DNA of 6,729 bases from positions 1 through 6,729 of the forward strand of contig CAYLNH010000341.1 of the NCBI GenBank assembly GCA_964384625.1. Reading direction: 5' to 3'. This document shows positions 5,729-6,729 of this stretch, one piece after another. A program made the position numbers and the translations under genes. Below the pieces are notes generated by a model, which made no database searches, was not told the DNA's origin, and saw only the letters and a list, made by a program, of their open reading frames with translations. Origin of the DNA: CAYLNH01 sp964384625. GTDB lineage: Bacteria > Verrucomicrobiota > Lentisphaeria > JABSQK01. How positions within the stretch are numbered: position 1 is the first letter of the stretch; each line of letters begins with the position of its first letter.

Positions 5729-6581
5729 TGTAGCGTTTCGGCTTTTCGGCAAAGACCTCCCTGCCGATTTTCAGCGCGTCGTTCTGCAGCTTCTTGCGAC
5801 GCTTGTCGATTACCTTCACGAACGCCAGGACGACATCCGGGGAGCCATAGTGTTCGGGATCGACAATGATCATCTCCCGCAGCAACGCCAGGTCATGGTC
5901 GTCACCAAGGATACTGGAGAGCTGGTGAAACTGCTCGCGGTAATTTTTTCGGAAGAGATCCACGTGCCGCCGGAGCACCTCGGTCTGATGCCAGAAGTAC
6001 TTGACGGCCTTGCGCCATTCATGGAGATCTTCCGTGGCCCGGGATTTGGCGGCGCGTTTCATGTCGCGGCGCGCCTGCCGATAGGTCCGGCGCAAGCCCT
6101 TCTCCACAATGTCCAGGCCGTCCGCCTCGAAGGTCCAGCCGGCAATGCGTTCCCGGGCCTGACGGAAGCCTTTGACCACTGCGGCATAGCCATTGGCGTT
6201 CTCGCCATTGGCAACCTTGTCGCGCCGCGAGTGAAGCCCATCGCGGACCGATGCGTACGCCTCGATCAGATCGGTCTTGCTGTAGTCCTTTGCCAGATCA
6301 TCAAAACACTCGACCATCGCCTCCGCATCGCGAACCCTGGCAAGCTTCCCCGCGGTGTCCCGAAACCACCGGTTTTCCGTCTTGAACTCGTCCGGCAACT
6401 GCCAGCGGATCAGATGCAGCACCGCGCGAATCCGTTTACAGCTCCGCCGGGCATCATGGATCCCCTTCTCTTTCGGGACCTCGGGATCGGCCAGGCCGCC
6501 GACCGCACGATCGATCTCCTCGGTCAAGACACGCTTGATCCCGGAACCGATCTTCTCGTCTTCCTCCAGGCGAAAGGCCAT
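5709..6581 (-). CDS. CHAD domain protein
   Basis: CHAD (conserved histidine alpha-helical domain) proteins are all-helical, rich in basic residues and bind inorganic polyphosphate; some localise to polyphosphate granules. The 290 residues are essentially one CHAD unit. The two repeat-like halves show the hallmark histidines: IHDARRSCKRIRAVLHLIR (41-59) in the first, LHEWRKAVKYFWHQTEVLRR (186-205) in the second, then LGDDHDLALL (225-234). Arg and Lys are abundant throughout, especially RRTYRQARRDMKRAAKSR (164-181). No CYTH triphosphatase domain is fused, and no polyphosphate kinase or phosphatase gene is present here. The ATG at 6581 is well supported by GGGAAGGA, whose last base lies 9 bases upstream. 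The stop at 5709-5711 lies inside the 3' end of the convergent kinase gene. Confidence 0.88.
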   Translation of the reverse strand: MAFRLEEDEKIGSGIKRVLTEEIDRAVGGLADPEVPKEKGIHDARRSCKRIRAVLHLIRWQLPDEFKTENRWFRDTAGKLARVRDAEAMVECFDDLAKDYSKTDLIEAYASVRDGLHSRRDKVANGENANGYAAVVKGFRQARERIAGWTFEADGLDIVEKGLRRTYRQARRDMKRAAKSRATEDLHEWRKAVKYFWHQTEVLRRHVDLFRKNYREQFHQLSSILGDDHDLALLREMIIVDPEHYGSPDVVLAFVKVIDKRRKKLQNDALKIGREVFAEKPKRYIKGVLP

Positions 6582-6729
6582 CGACTGCTATCCTTCCCGA
6601 CCAAATGTCTTTCTGCTGCCAAACCAAGGCTCAGAACCGTGAGTGGAAAAGCCGGAAAAGTCAAGGAGCCGAATGTTAAGGGTCGGCGCGGAAATAACGT
6701 CGCATTATTCGGGGCAGACATACCAACCT
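6582..6729. other. Leader of the CHAD gene, no further gene seen
   Basis: These 148 bases contain the CHAD ribosome binding site (revealed as TCCTTCCC at 6591-6598 on the plus strand). A TTGACT that could serve as a -35 box lies at 6659-6664 on the minus strand, but no good -10 box follows at normal spacing. A small AT-rich inverted repeat, AATAA and TTATT with a 7-base loop, lies near 6692-6708. I cannot support a reading frame or name what lies beyond the edge. Confidence 0.4.

Noticed and set aside
5731..5745. CGGC-TTTT-CGGC near the gene convergence, considered as a terminator
   Set aside because: The two CGGC copies are a direct repeat, not complementary arms, so no hairpin forms.
4508..5752. 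414-codon minus-strand frame opposite the kinase
   Set aside because: Antisense to a kinase with both PfkB signatures; it also runs into the AGE gene in another frame and shows no recognisable fold.
6659..6664. TTGACT as a CHAD promoter -35 box
   Set aside because: No acceptable -10 hexamer follows at 15-19 bases, so a full promoter is not supported.
6524..6721. 65-codon minus-strand frame overlapping the CHAD start
   Set aside because: It overlaps the start of a well-supported gene in another frame, and the CHAD ATG has a strong ribosome binding site.

Overview
This GC-rich, gene-dense window of bacterial chromosomal DNA has Shine-Dalgarno-like sites and sigma70-like promoter hexamers. The gene content (a PtsN-like EIIA domain, an APC permease carrying universal stress protein domains, an AGE-family isomerase, a PfkB kinase and a CHAD protein) suggests a proteobacterium, perhaps an environmental gammaproteobacterium. 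That placement is inferred from style and gene families and is weak. I see no mobile element, CRISPR array, tRNA or rRNA.

Left block, all on the minus strand and read from right to left: a 54-residue single-span membrane protein (3229-3393) overlaps by 17 bases a 786-residue APC transporter with two C-terminal USP domains (885-3245). A 339-base non-coding interval (546-884) follows. It holds a 15-base inverted repeat just after the permease stop and a good promoter candidate. Next comes a 150-residue PTS EIIA protein (93-545), ending in a terminator-like hairpin (20-48). A promoter candidate at 3460-3487 could drive the small protein and permease.

Middle block: an AGE-superfamily sugar epimerase/isomerase (3507-4649, minus) and a PfkB-type sugar kinase (4745-5728, plus) diverge from a 95-base region rich in inverted repeats. 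Together they look like an aldose-ketose isomerisation plus phosphorylation pair, but no aldolase or sugar transporter lies in the window to name the sugar.

Right block: a stand-alone CHAD protein (5709-6581, minus), a family that binds polyphosphate, converges on the kinase, and the two coding regions overlap by 20 bases at their 3' ends. The last 148 bases hold its leader and no other gene I can support.

The genes do not form one obvious pathway. A loose shared theme is sensing of energy or phosphate state (EIIA phosphorelay, nucleotide-binding USP domains, polyphosphate-binding CHAD) beside transport and sugar entry. The most interesting points are the permease-USP fusion with one intact and one degenerate nucleotide site, its overlapping membrane microprotein, the inverted-repeat element behind the permease, and the isomerase-kinase pair.
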